Positions 51,668-61,323 of a stretch of 64,000 nt of DNA are shown piece after piece; within the stretch, counting starts at the first letter, position 1, and every line of letters starts with the position of its first letter. The stretch is from Coriobacteriaceae bacterium. GTDB taxonomy: Bacteria; Actinomycetota; Coriobacteriia; Coriobacteriales; Coriobacteriaceae. The notes below the pieces were generated by a model. The model did no database searches. It was not told where the DNA came from and worked only from the letters and a program-made list of their open reading frames with translations. Both the position numbers and the translations under genes were made by a program. Location of the stretch: assembly GCA_902363125.1 (NCBI GenBank), contig CABIZD010000010.1, forward strand, positions 17,963 to 81,962, read 5' to 3'.

Positions 51668-51925
51668 TGAGTAGTCATTTATGAACGTCCCCAATGACTA
51701 GTCCGGCAACGCCGATGTTTCGGCAACGACAGCGAGCGAGCCGCATTCGGAGCAAGACGACGCCGCAGGTAGAGAACGGACAGCGAGCGGGTCGCATTTG
51801 AGACAAGGTGACGTGAAACGAAAGGGCGCTGACCTTCTGGTCGCGCCCTTGAAGTTGAACGTCAGATTGTCCAAATGCGGCCCGCGCAGCGTCGAGCAGT
51901 TACGGCGTTTGGTAAAACGCCGTAA
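51668..51925. repeat. Compound structured repeat family B, copy III (3' side of pyrE)
   Basis: Hairpin 2 GTTACGGCG...CGCCGTAAC (51899-51926) touches the pyrE stop. Outer stem 51789-51806 with 51867-51883 has a different sequence from copies I and II but still pairs. Inner stem AAGGGCGC/GCGCCCTT is shorter and keeps the GACC-TTCT-GGTC cap. An extra segment around 51742-51788 is shared with copy I. Confidence 0.85.
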
Positions 51926-52606
51926 CTAACGTGCTCCGTACTGCTCGTAGTAGGCGTCGATGGCGGTCTTGAGCTCGTCGTCGATGACAACCTTGCCGTC
52001 GATCTCGTGGTTGTAGAGGGTCTCGACGACCTCAGCCATGGAGACGATGCTCGCGACGGGGAAACCGTACTTGGCCTCGATCTCCTTCTGCGCGGTGGTC
52101 ACACCGCCCTTGCCGACCTCCATGCGGTTGAGGGACACGATCAGGCCCTTGATCTCGACATCGGCAGCAGCCTTGACCTTGGGATAGGTCTCGTCGATGG
52201 ACTTGCCGCTGGTGGTAACGTCCTCGACCATGACCACACGGTCGCCGTCCTTGGGCTCATAACCCAGCAGGTTGCCCTTATCGGCACCGTGGTCCTTGGC
52301 CTCCTTGCGGTCGCAGCAGTACTTGACCTCCTTGCCGTACAGCTCGTGGTAGGCAATTGCGGTCACGACGGCCAGCGGAATACCCTTGTAGGCCGGTCCA
52401 AACAGCACATCAAAGTCGTCGCCAAAGTTATCGTGGATGGCCTGGGCGTAATACTCGCCCAGCTTCTTGAGCTGATAGCCCGTCACGTAAGCGCCGGCGT
52501 TCATAAAGAACGGGGACTGACGGCCGCTCTTGAGCGTAAAGCTGCCGAACTTAAGGACGTCGGACTCGACCATAAACTTGATGAACTCTTGCTTGTAAGC
52601 CTCCAT
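51926..52606 (-). CDS. pyrE: Orotate phosphoribosyltransferase
   Basis: 226 residues; makes OMP from orotate and PRPP in pyrimidine synthesis. PRPP motif VVMVEDVTTSGKSI near 125, N-terminal LKFGSFTLKSGRQSPFFMN, and the loop region DRKEAKDHG. Start at ATG 52606 with AGAGGAG upstream. Single gene here; other pyr genes are not in the window. A compound structured repeat starts at the stop codon. Confidence 0.95.
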   Translation of the reverse strand: MEAYKQEFIKFMVESDVLKFGSFTLKSGRQSPFFMNAGAYVTGYQLKKLGEYYAQAIHDNFGDDFDVLFGPAYKGIPLAVVTAIAYHELYGKEVKYCCDRKEAKDHGADKGNLLGYEPKDGDRVVMVEDVTTSGKSIDETYPKVKAAADVEIKGLIVSLNRMEVGKGGVTTAQKEIEAKYGFPVASIVSMAEVVETLYNHEIDGKVVIDDELKTAIDAYYEQYGAR

Positions 52607-52732
52607 GCGGGCTCCTCTCGTAATCGCGTACGTGCCTTCCAGTTTAGCGCAGGCGAAGCGTCGATGCGGGCGCGCTTTGGGGCCACGGCATTCTGTAAAG
52701 GCTTTGTCAGGGGGAATGGTTTTCCGAACAAT

Positions 52733-52765
52733 GGGGTTGACATGTCAAACCCCCTCATCAAGAAT
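52733..52765 (+). promoter_or_regulatory. Palindrome and possible promoter of the mgtA leader
   Basis: TTGACATGTCAA (52737-52748) is a perfect 12-bp palindrome inside a GGGG...CCCC frame. TTGACA can serve as -35 with AAGAAT as a weak -10 after 17 bp. A repressor could act here. Confidence 0.45.
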
Positions 52766-52832
52766 ACGGGCGGATTAAAAAGGGGTACGAGATACCCAAA
52801 GCGCGCTGCGCTCAGCCTTTAGGAGGTGTGCC

Positions 52833-52904
52833 ATGGAAGGCAGTCCTAGTCGAAAAACCTGGATGTCGCCCTCGGCACGCCGCGAGGACTCCGCACACGC
52901 ATAA
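52833..52904 (+). CDS. Putative leader peptide upstream of mgtA
   Basis: 23-codon frame coding MEGSPSRKTWMSPSARREDSAHA in effect (given as MEGSPSRKTW then MSPSARREDSAHA), with the excellent ribosome site AGGAGG 6 nt upstream. It is too small for a normal protein and lies 140 bp before mgtA. Its codons 7-12 form the 5' arm of a 17-bp RNA helix whose 3' arm ends in TTTTTT. Salmonella mgtA has a comparable leader (mgtL), although with no sequence similarity. A ribosome on this frame would keep the helix from forming. Confidence 0.55.
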   Translation: MEGSPSRKTWMSPSARREDSAHA

Positions 52905-52995
52905 ACGCCACCGGCAGATCGCCAAAACCACCGCAAAGGCGCGCTGCACCCTTTGTGGGCTCAAGAGCTTGACGTGAGCGACATCTAGGTTTTTT
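52852..52995 (+). promoter_or_regulatory. Long-range RNA helix in the mgtA leader (attenuator candidate)
   Basis: GAAAAACCTGGATGTCGC (52852-52869) pairs with GCGACATCTAGGTTTTTT (52978-52995), 17 bp with one G-U, enclosing 108 nt. The 3' arm ends in a T-run 48 bp before the mgtA ATG. The 5' arm lies inside the leader peptide frame. Confidence 0.6.
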
Positions 52996-53043
52996 GAAGC
53001 AAATACGACACGTACGCTAACTCCCCTCAACAAGGAGGACCCT

Positions 53044-55812
53044 ATGCTGATGCTCAAAACCGTCACGGTACTCGAAGCCATCTCCAAGCGCCGCCGCACG
53101 GCGCGCCCTGCCGCTCATACCGGCCTGTCCAAGAACACCATATTCGCCGCCACCCATAGTGCCGAGGACGCCCTCGTACTGCTTGACGCCACGGCAAACG
53201 GCCTCACCGTCGAGCAGGCAACTGAGCGCCTGAACGCCGTCGGCCCCAACGCCATCGAGGCAACGACCAAAACGCTCGCCCGCCGCATCGCCGACGCGTT
53301 CATCGATCCCTTCGCCGGCATCCTCGCCGCGCTCGCACTGGTCTCGCTCTACATCGACGTGCTCGCCGTGCCCGAACCGCAGCGCGACCCCTCCACGGTC
53401 ATCGTCATCGGCACCATGCTGCTGGTATCGGGCGGCATGAAGTTTATCCAGGAAGCCCGCAGCGGCAATGCGGCCGAGGCCCTCAAGGACCTGGTCTCCA
53501 ACACTTGCACCGCCCTGCGCGACGGCGAGCGCATCGAGATCCCCTTCGACGAGCTCGTCCCCGGCGATGTAATCCGTCTCTCTGCCGGCGATATGGTGCC
53601 GGCAGATGCCCGCATCATCACCGCGCGCGACCTGTTTGTGATCGAGTCCGCACTCACCGGCGAGAGCGAGGCCGTCGAGAAGACCACCGCCGTCACCGTC
53701 GTCGAGGGCGCCGACGGCTCCGCACTGCCACTCTCTGCCTGCAAGAACATCGTCTTTACCGGCACCTCCGTGCAAAACGGCGCCGCCATGGCGCTTGTCG
53801 TTGCCACCGGCTCGGACACCTACCTGGGCGGCATCGCCAAGATGCTCAACGGGCGCGGCGAAAAAAGCGCGTTTGACCGCGGCGTCTCGAGCGTCTCCAT
53901 GCTGCTGGTGCGCCTGATGCTCGTTATGGCGCCGGCCGTCTTTGCCATCAACGCCGCCACCAAGGGCAACGTCATCGACGCGCTGCTGTTCGCCACGAGC
54001 GTGGCCGTGGGCATCACGCCGCAGATGCTTCCCGTCATCGTGACCACGAGCCTGTCGCAGGGCGCCAAGGACCTCGCCCGTCGCCAGGTTATCGTCAAGG
54101 AGCTGCCGGCGATTCAAAACCTCGGAGCGATGGACGTCCTGTGCTGCGACAAGACCGGCACCCTCACCGAAGACCGCATCGTGCTCGAGCGCTACCTCAA
54201 CACCGATGGCAACGAGGACGCGCGCGTGCTGCGCCATGCGTTTTTGAACAGCTTCTTCCAGACCGGCCTCAAAAATCTTATCGACCTGGCCGTAATCGAC
54301 CGTGCCGATGTGACACCCTCGACCGTCGCACCCGATTCCATGCTGGGCCAGAGCCTGCGCGACCGCTACACCAAGGTCGACGAGGTTCCCTTCGATTTCT
54401 CGCGCCGTCGCCTGAGCGTAGTTGTCGCCGACGCCCAAGGCAAAACCCAGATGGTTACCAAGGGCGCCGCCGAGGAAATGCTCGAGATCTGCTCCTTTGT
54501 CGAGATCGATGGCATCGCTCAGCCGCTCACCGACGAGAAGCTCGCCCAGATTCGCAAGCAGATCGCCGGACTTAACGCCGAGGGCCTACGCGTAATTGCC
54601 GTGGCGCAGAAGACCAATCCGCGCTGCGTGGGCGAGTTTGGCATCGCCGACGAGTGCGACATGGTGCTGATGGGCTTTTTGGCCTTCCTCGATCCGCCCA
54701 AAGCAAGTGCCGCGGGCGCCGTCGCCACCCTCGAGGCCAAGGGCGTGGCGGTCAAGGTCCTAACCGGCGACAACGACCGCGTCGCCGCCACCGTCTGCGA
54801 GCAGATTGGTATCGATGCGAGCAACGTCTTGCTCGGCTCCGAGATCGATGCGCTCGATGACGCCGAACTTGCCGAGCGCGCCGAGAAAACCCACCTCTTC
54901 GCCAAGCTCTCGCCGCTGCAGAAGGCGCGCCTGGTACGTGTCATGCGCGAGATGCTCGGCCACACCGTGGGCTTTATGGGCGACGGCATCAACGACGCCG
55001 CCGCCATGCGTGCGAGCGATTGCGGCATCTCGGTCGATTCGGCCGTCGACATTGCCAAGGAATCCGCCGATATCATCTTGCTTCAGAAGGACCTGGGCGT
55101 GCTCGAGCGCGGCATCATCGAAGGCCGCCGCACTTACGGCAACCTGCTCAAGTACCTCAAGACCACGGTGAGCTCCAACTTTGGCAATGTGCTGTCCGTG
55201 ACCGTCGCGAGCCTGTTCTTGCCGTTTTTGCCCATGAGCGCCCTGCAGCTGGTTCTGCTGTCGCTGGTCTACGAGATCGTGTGCATCGCACTGCCGTGGG
55301 ACACCGTCGATGACGCCTGGACTGCCCGCCCGCGTGCCTGGGACGCCGCGTCCATCAAGGGCTTTATGCTCGAGCTGGGCCCCGTGAGCTCGCTGTTTGA
55401 CATCGTGACCTTCGCCGCGCTCTTCTTTGTCGTGTGCCCCGCCGCCGTGGACGCAAGCTGGTCCGAGCTTGCCGCCGCGGGCGACGTCGCGGGTATGGCG
55501 ACCTTTGCTGCGCTCTTCCAGAGCGGCTGGTTTGTCGAGTCCATGTGGTCGCAGACACTCGTGGTCCACATGTTGCGCTCCCCGCATCTGCCGAGCCCGC
55601 GCGACCACGCCGCACCCGCATTGTGCGTTCTTACCGTGCTGGGCCTGGCGCTCGTCACCTGGCTGCCGGCAAGCCCCATCGCCGATGCGCTCGGCCTCAT
55701 GCCGCTGCCCACGAGCTTTTTTGGGCTGCTCATTGGCATCGTTACCGCCTATATCGCGCTCACCCAGCTGGCAAAGCGCCGCTACATTGCCCGCCACGGC
55801 GAGCTGCTGTAG
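53044..55812 (+). CDS. mgtA: Mg2+-importing P-type ATPase (MgtA family)
   Basis: 922 residues, P3B-type ATPase. Phosphorylation site CDKTGTLTEDR near 370, actuator motif LTGESEAVEK, hinge GDGINDAAAMRASDCGIS, and the MgtA-typical NSFFQTGLKNLID after the phosphorylation site. About ten membrane helices. AAGGAGG 6 nt before the ATG. It brings magnesium into the cell when external Mg is low. The gene is preceded by a leader peptide and a strong RNA helix, which implies control of transcription elongation. Confidence 0.93.
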   Translation: MLMLKTVTVLEAISKRRRTARPAAHTGLSKNTIFAATHSAEDALVLLDATANGLTVEQATERLNAVGPNAIEATTKTLARRIADAFIDPFAGILAALALVSLYIDVLAVPEPQRDPSTVIVIGTMLLVSGGMKFIQEARSGNAAEALKDLVSNTCTALRDGERIEIPFDELVPGDVIRLSAGDMVPADARIITARDLFVIESALTGESEAVEKTTAVTVVEGADGSALPLSACKNIVFTGTSVQNGAAMALVVATGSDTYLGGIAKMLNGRGEKSAFDRGVSSVSMLLVRLMLVMAPAVFAINAATKGNVIDALLFATSVAVGITPQMLPVIVTTSLSQGAKDLARRQVIVKELPAIQNLGAMDVLCCDKTGTLTEDRIVLERYLNTDGNEDARVLRHAFLNSFFQTGLKNLIDLAVIDRADVTPSTVAPDSMLGQSLRDRYTKVDEVPFDFSRRRLSVVVADAQGKTQMVTKGAAEEMLEICSFVEIDGIAQPLTDEKLAQIRKQIAGLNAEGLRVIAVAQKTNPRCVGEFGIADECDMVLMGFLAFLDPPKASAAGAVATLEAKGVAVKVLTGDNDRVAATVCEQIGIDASNVLLGSEIDALDDAELAERAEKTHLFAKLSPLQKARLVRVMREMLGHTVGFMGDGINDAAAMRASDCGISVDSAVDIAKESADIILLQKDLGVLERGIIEGRRTYGNLLKYLKTTVSSNFGNVLSVTVASLFLPFLPMSALQLVLLSLVYEIVCIALPWDTVDDAWTARPRAWDAASIKGFMLELGPVSSLFDIVTFAALFFVVCPAAVDASWSELAAAGDVAGMATFAALFQSGWFVESMWSQTLVVHMLRSPHLPSPRDHAAPALCVLTVLGLALVTWLPASPIADALGLMPLPTSFFGLLIGIVTAYIALTQLAKRRYIARHGELL

Positions 55813-55888
55813 CAAGTAGACGGAAAACACCCTGCCAGCTGCCGTTGCCACTACCACAGCTGCCGCCGCCGCAGTCTATCCCCCCAGC

Positions 55889-55956
55889 AGTTGCGGTGAA
55901 ATAGTTCCTGTTTAAAGCCCCGTGACTTTAATTTAGGGACTATTCCACCGCAACTT
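55889..55956. repeat. Palindromic repeat family A, copy 3
   Basis: Arms AGTTGCGGTGAAATAGTTCC and inverse (with GGGACTATTCC variant), loop about 24 nt. Ends 13 nt from the stop of the minus-strand LuxR gene. Confidence 0.85.
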
Positions 55957-55969
55957 ATTGGAGGATTAG

Positions 55970-57513
55970 CTAGTCCTTGGGCGTCCAGGACCAGAAGAAG
56001 TTGATAAGGGCTACACGCGAGGCGGTACCGGCCTTTTTGTTGATCGAAGAAATGTGGCGATAGAGCGTGGAGCGCGAAAGGAAGAGCGTTGTGGCGATGT
56101 CCTGAACGCTCTGGTCCGAAACGACCAAGACCTCAAGAATATCGCGCTCGCGCTCTGTAAGCCCAAAGGTGACGACGAAAGCATCGAGGCGCTCATCTGA
56201 CGTGAGCTCCGCTGCCTCCACGGGCACGGAGTCGGAGCACGTGGGCGCAAGATCCCCACCAAGATCATCGGTGGCAGGTGCCAGCTCGCCCCGTATCACG
56301 GCGTCATCGGCTCGTTGCCCCAACTGTCCCAGCAGCGTAATCGCAATGCCCACAAACATCACGAGCGCCGCGCCGACCGCAGCCAGCACGTTTTGACTCG
56401 AGATGATCGCCACTGCCGGCGCCGTCACGAACATCGAGCACACGTTGTTGACGACGCGACCCATGCACGGCCAAAAATATGACCAGCGCGCATAAAGCGA
56501 GACGGCGGCATATTTTGTGGTAAAGAACACCACAAAGAAGCCTGAGCCCAGATAAAAGATGATCGTGGCAGCAAGCTCGTTGCCGCCATTGCCATCGACG
56601 ATGAGCACAAAGAACGAAAGCGTGGACAACATGGCGGCGCATGTCATGCCGATATTCATATACGAACGACCGTGCAGGTCAAATAGGACGCCAGCGGCCA
56701 ACGAGCTCACGACAAGCAGTAGGCGCGGCCAGTCACCCAAATCAACGGCTCCGACAGCATGCAAGGTCGTGAGGCCAGCGTTGAGAGCGGCGAATACGCC
56801 GGAAAGATACACCGTCGCCACGGTCAGGCGAACTACGGCGCGGCGGAATGCCGCCTTTGCCTTGGGATCGTCTTGCCACTTGGCGCCATATTCCAAAGCA
56901 TCTACCGAAAGTCCGGCAACGCTGGGTTCAAAGTTGGGATCGGACTCGTCGCGCAGTTTGGCGCGTCGGGCACCGTGGAGCAACGCCACCTGCACGATCG
57001 CACAGACAACCAGAACAGCCTGCTGAGGAATACCGACAGGCATCACCATGTGGTTGAACACCTGTACCAGAACGCCCATGGCATAGGAAAGTGCTGCGGC
57101 GCGCGCCAAGCAAGGCGTCCGCGCAAAGCGCCGCGCAAAGTTTGCGTGAGCAGTCGATCCGCAGTAGCCCAGCGCGCAGCACGCCACCAAACCTCCGGCA
57201 ATTATTACCTCAACCTGAACCGCCATAATCAACAGCAGCAATGCCGCCACCAGCAAAACGCCCGTGACGTCACTCGTTGCGTCGATGGCATGGGAACGGT
57301 GATAATACAGAATGGGACGCACAAAAAGCCAATCACGCTCGCGCCGAGGACAAGGCTCTCATAAATAACGACCTCGTTCGGAGACACGAACTCGGCCATG
57401 CGCACATCAAAGAGATACTCGCACGCCAAAAACGTGAAGGAGAACAGCGCCAGGCATATAATCTCCCGAATGCCCCGACGCAGATATGCGGTTGTGTCTC
57501 CCATGCCCCTCAT
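55970..57513 (-). pseudogene. LuxR-type regulator with N-terminal membrane domain, broken by a frameshift
   Basis: The C-terminal two thirds are intact from about 57322: ten or so membrane helices, then a LuxR helix-turn-helix (GLTERERDILEVLVVSDQSV, IATTLFLSRSTLYRHISSINKK). The N-terminal part (57513 to about 57320; MRGMGDTTAYLRRGIREIIC onward, two helices) is in another frame. Both frames meet at a run of five A residues on the plus strand (57323-57327). Adding one base there would join them into a protein of about 515 residues, the usual size of these membrane LuxR proteins of Coriobacteriia. So it is either a recent one-base deletion or a slippage switch. Alternatively translation starts at 57322 and gives a shortened protein. 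Confidence 0.75.
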
Positions 57514-57873
57514 GGTTAACCCCCGGCCGCTCAATTGTCTGGAATTCCATTTTAATAAAGAACCAATCTCAATATCGAAGCCGAGCTCGAAATGCTGCAA
57601 ATTTGACCCCAGCCGTTCACATCACGCCGCGATTTTTAGCCGCATGGACCAGAAGGGACACGCGCGACCTCTAGCTCGACAAGGAGTGTCTCCAACTACC
57701 GCTCATTTAAGTACGTCCCCAATGAGTGGCCGAAGAACGTCCCCAACGACTAGTCAAAAATGGGCCATGTGTCCCAGTTGTGGAGACTCCTTGAGCCGTC
57801 TGGGTATCGCGAAGGATCGCGCACTCCCCCATCATCAAAAGTGACACACGCTACCAGTTGATGGGAGGCAGCC
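57514..57873. other. Spacer with a family B repeat fragment
   Basis: No gene supported. Bases 57680-57759 carry the distal words of family B (AGGAGTGTC, GTACGTCCCCAATGAGTGG, ACGTCCCCAACGACTAGTC) without the hairpins near the stop codon. Confidence 0.55.
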
Positions 57874-58611
57874 ATGGGCTTCTTTGACAAGATGTTCGAG
57901 AAGAAAGAGTGCGCGATTTGCGGTACCGAGCTGGGACTTCTAGGTAAGACAAAAATCAATGAAGGCTACCTGTGCAAAGAGTGCGCCGGCAAGCTCTCCC
58001 CCTACTTTCACGGCTATCGCTCCAGCACCGCGGACGATATCCGTGAGCAACTCGCCTACCGCGAGGCCAACGCCGAGCGCCTGTCTTCGTTCAACCCCAC
58101 GCGCACGCTTTCTGCCGGGCGCACCAATATTATGCTCGATGAGGACGCGGGCCTGCTGATCATCACTTCGCAGAGCCGCTGGCGCGACGCCAATCCCGAC
58201 ATCATCGAGTTCTCGCAGGTACTCGGCTGCGATATGGATATCGACGAGCAGCGCACCGAGATCTATCGCGAGACCAAGGACGGCGAGCGCGAGAGCTACA
58301 ACCCGCCGCGCTACGACCTGGATTACGACTTTAATCTGACCATCCACGTCAACACGCCGTACTTTACCGAGATCAACCTGCGCGTGAACGACTCCACCAT
58401 CGATCAGCGCGGCTCCATCGAATACCGCGAGGCCAAGCGCCAGGCAACCGAAGTCCGCGATGCGCTGGTGCAGCTGCGCCAGGAGACGCGCGACAGCGTC
58501 GTGGCCGCCAAGGCCCCCAAGACCGCGGTGACCTGCCCCTTCTGCGGAGCCACCACCATTCCCGATGCCAGCGGGCGCTGCGAATACTGCGGCGGCGCCA
58601 TCGGCGCATAG
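57874..58611 (+). CDS. DUF4428-type zinc-ribbon protein
   Basis: 245 residues. N-terminal CAIC..CKEC zinc site (MGFFDKMFEKKECAICG) of the DUF4428 kind, a middle beta domain, a short coiled coil (IEYREAKRQATEVRDALVQL) and a C-terminal zinc ribbon CPFCGATTIPDASGRCEYCGG. GGAGG 6 nt before the ATG. First of a cluster with a TFIIB-like zinc-ribbon membrane protein and an SPFH protein, similar to the Bacillus ydjGHI set that recruits a PspA protein to the membrane. No pspA gene is seen here. Confidence 0.8.
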   Translation: MGFFDKMFEKKECAICGTELGLLGKTKINEGYLCKECAGKLSPYFHGYRSSTADDIREQLAYREANAERLSSFNPTRTLSAGRTNIMLDEDAGLLIITSQSRWRDANPDIIEFSQVLGCDMDIDEQRTEIYRETKDGERESYNPPRYDLDYDFNLTIHVNTPYFTEINLRVNDSTIDQRGSIEYREAKRQATEVRDALVQLRQETRDSVVAAKAPKTAVTCPFCGATTIPDASGRCEYCGGAIGA

Positions 58612-58635
58612 CCCCCGGCACGGAAAGGACCGATC

Positions 58636-59958
58636 ATGGCCTTCGAGAGCGTTAACTATCAGTGCCCTGCCTGCGGTGGCCCCTTGCATTTTGCAAGCGC
58701 CGAGCAAAAGCTCGTCTGCGACTACTGTGACTCGCGCTTTGAAGTCGAAGAAGTCGAGGCCCTCTATCGCGAGCGCCAGGACAAGGCCGATGCCAAAGCC
58801 GATGCGGCAGCCGCAACGCCCAAGCCCGCGACCGACGCTGCGGTGCAGGAGCTCGCCCAAAACGCCGGCTATATCTGCTCGTCGTGCGGCGCCGAGCTAA
58901 TCTCGGATGGCACCGTCGCCGTTACCACCTGCCCGTACTGCGGCAACCCCGCCGTGGCACCCGGTCAGCTCTCGGGCGACTTCTCGCCCGACCTGGTAAT
59001 TCCGTTTAAGCTCGGCCGCGACGATGTTATGGCCGCGCTCAAAGAGCACTACAAGGGCAAGATCCTGCTGCCCAAGAGCTTTGTCACCGGCAACCACATC
59101 GACGAAGTCCAAGGCGTTTACGTGCCGTTTTGGCTTTACGGCGCCCGCGTGGACGGCGAAGTGTGCTTCGATGCGACCAACGAGACCGTGACCGAGGAAT
59201 CCGACCGCACCGTCACGACCACCGACCACTACGACGCCTACCGCAAGGGAAACATCTCGTTTAAGCGCGTGCCCGTCGACGGATCGTCCAAGATGCCCGA
59301 CGGCCACATGGACGCCATCGAGCCGTTTGACTACGATGCCCTGCGCCCGTTTTCGGTCGCGTATATGCCCGGCTACATCGCCAACCGCTACGACGAGGAC
59401 TGCGAAACCTGCAAGGCGCGCGCCGAACGCCGCATGGAGGAAAGCACGATCTCGGCCCTGCGCGAAACCGTCGTCGACGAATATGACGATGCCACGGTCG
59501 AAAGCAAGCAGCTCGACTACACCTGGGAAGACAGCGACTATGCCCTGTTCCCCGTGTGGATGCTTTCCACCTCGTGGAACGGCAAGAGCTACCTGTTTGC
59601 CATGAACGGCCAAACCGGCCGTATGGTCGGCGAGCTTCCTTGCTCCAAGCCCAAGCTCGCTATCGCCTCGGCGCTGTTCTTTGTGATCGGATTTGTCCTC
59701 TCCCAGATCCTCTTCATGGGTGAGAACGCCTTCGATCCGGATTACCTCACCTTTGATATCGAGGGCATCCTCATCAACATCGTCGCGCCGCTGATCATCG
59801 TGGTCATCGCAGACGTGCTGCTGGTGGGCCAGCTCAAGACGGCCAACGAGGCCACCCACGCCGATTGCTACTGTGGCGAGCTCGACCTGACCGAGAAGCA
59901 CGACACCTTCAGCCACACCGAGACCACCGTTGTCATGAAGGACGACAAGGACGATTAA
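58636..59958 (+). CDS. TFIIB-type zinc-ribbon membrane protein (YdjG-like)
   Basis: 440 residues. Two zinc ribbons (CPACGGPLHFASAEQKLVCDYC at 9-30, read in parts, and CSSCGAELISDGTVAVTTC-PYCG near 82-103), a central domain, and two membrane helices near 340-390 (IASALFFVIGFVLSQILF; INIVAPLIIVVIADVLLV). 24 bp after the previous gene. Probably a membrane scaffold in the stress cluster. Confidence 0.85.
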   Translation: MAFESVNYQCPACGGPLHFASAEQKLVCDYCDSRFEVEEVEALYRERQDKADAKADAAAATPKPATDAAVQELAQNAGYICSSCGAELISDGTVAVTTCPYCGNPAVAPGQLSGDFSPDLVIPFKLGRDDVMAALKEHYKGKILLPKSFVTGNHIDEVQGVYVPFWLYGARVDGEVCFDATNETVTEESDRTVTTTDHYDAYRKGNISFKRVPVDGSSKMPDGHMDAIEPFDYDALRPFSVAYMPGYIANRYDEDCETCKARAERRMEESTISALRETVVDEYDDATVESKQLDYTWEDSDYALFPVWMLSTSWNGKSYLFAMNGQTGRMVGELPCSKPKLAIASALFFVIGFVLSQILFMGENAFDPDYLTFDIEGILINIVAPLIIVVIADVLLVGQLKTANEATHADCYCGELDLTEKHDTFSHTETTVVMKDDKDD

Positions 59959-60006
59959 CCATCCTGACCAATACCACCCGGCCTTTGACGAGAAAGGAAG
60001 ATCACC

Positions 60007-61242
60007 ATGGGACTCTTGAAAGCTGGATTGGGTGCTGCCGGCGGCGTCATGGCCGACCAGTGGAAGGAATTTATCTACTGCGAATCGATGCCCGCTGACG
60101 TCTTGGCCTGCAAGGGCAGCAAGCGCACCGGCGGCCGCAGCTCCAACACGCGCGGCGAGGACAACGTCATCTCCAACGGCTCGGTCATCGCCGTCAACGA
60201 CGGCCAGGGCATGCTCGTGGTGCAAAACGGCAAGATCATCGAAGTCGCGCTGGAGCCCGGTGAGTTCGTCTTTGACACCGGCAGCGAGCCGAGCGTCTTT
60301 AGCGGCAACCTGGGCGACTCCATCAAGGAGACCTTCGCCAATATCGGCAGCCGCTTTACCTTTGGCGGCGACGCGGGCAAGGACCAGCGCGTCTACTTCA
60401 TCAACACCAAGGAGATCATCGGCAACAAGTACGGCACCGCCTCTCCCGTGCCCTTCCGCGTAGTCGACAACAATATCGGTCTGGATGTCGACATCTCCGT
60501 TCGCTGCAACGGCGAGTATTCGTACCGTATCACCAACCCGCTGCTGTTCTACACCAATGTGTGCGGCAACGTGACCGATAGCTATACGCGCGACAAGATC
60601 GACAGCCAGCTTAAGTCCGAGCTGCTCACCGCCCTGCAGCCCGCCTTTGCCAAGATCTCGGAGATGGGCATCCGCTACAGCGCCATCCCCGGCCACACCA
60701 CCGAGCTCGCCCGCGCGCTCAACGAGGTCCTCTCTGCCGACTGGCGTGACCTGCGCGGCGTTGAGATCGTAAGCTTTGGCGTCAACTCCATCGCCGCCTC
60801 GCAAGAAGACGAGCAGATGATCAAGGACCTGCAGAAAGCCGCGGTCATGCGCGATCCCACCATGGCGGCAGCCAACATCGCCAGCGCCCAGAGCGATGCG
60901 ATGCGCGCGGCAGCCGCCAACCCCAACGGCGCGATGGCAGGCTTTATGGGCATGGGCATGGCAGGTGGCATGGGCGGCATGAACGCTAGCCAGCTGTTCG
61001 CCGCCGGTCAGGCACAGCAGCAGCCTGCCCCGCAGCCGGCTCCGGCACCCGCCCCGGCTCCTGTCGCCGCACCTGCGGCCGGCACGTGGACCTGCAGCTG
61101 CGGCGCCACCAACACCGGCAAGTTCTGCTCCGAGTGCGGTAGTCCCGCACCCGCCCCGGCACCGGCCAAGTGGTTCTGCCCCAACTGCGGCAGCGAAAAC
61201 GGCGGCAAGTTCTGCAGCAACTGCGGAACGCCCAGGCCCTAG
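60007..61242 (+). CDS. SPFH-domain protein with C-terminal zinc ribbons (YdjI-like)
   Basis: 411 residues. SPFH/band-7-like domain at about 15-300 (VALEPGEFVFDTGSEPSVFSG; DVDISVRCNGEYSYRI read in parts), then a Gly/Met- and Pro/Ala-rich linker, and two zinc ribbons (CSCGATNTGKFCSECG and CPNCGSENGGKFCSNCG). SPFH proteins organise membrane microdomains. 48 bp after the YdjG-like gene and followed by the remains of a fourth gene. Confidence 0.88.
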   Translation: MGLLKAGLGAAGGVMADQWKEFIYCESMPADVLACKGSKRTGGRSSNTRGEDNVISNGSVIAVNDGQGMLVVQNGKIIEVALEPGEFVFDTGSEPSVFSGNLGDSIKETFANIGSRFTFGGDAGKDQRVYFINTKEIIGNKYGTASPVPFRVVDNNIGLDVDISVRCNGEYSYRITNPLLFYTNVCGNVTDSYTRDKIDSQLKSELLTALQPAFAKISEMGIRYSAIPGHTTELARALNEVLSADWRDLRGVEIVSFGVNSIAASQEDEQMIKDLQKAAVMRDPTMAAANIASAQSDAMRAAAANPNGAMAGFMGMGMAGGMGGMNASQLFAAGQAQQQPAPQPAPAPAPAPVAAPAAGTWTCSCGATNTGKFCSECGSPAPAPAPAKWFCPNCGSENGGKFCSNCGTPRP

Positions 61243-61323
61243 CCCCTCTATCCGGTAATTGGCGGGGAGGTCCGCCACCCCCGCATTTGCTTCTATGGGT
61301 TTCGTTCGATAAAGGAGGACACC

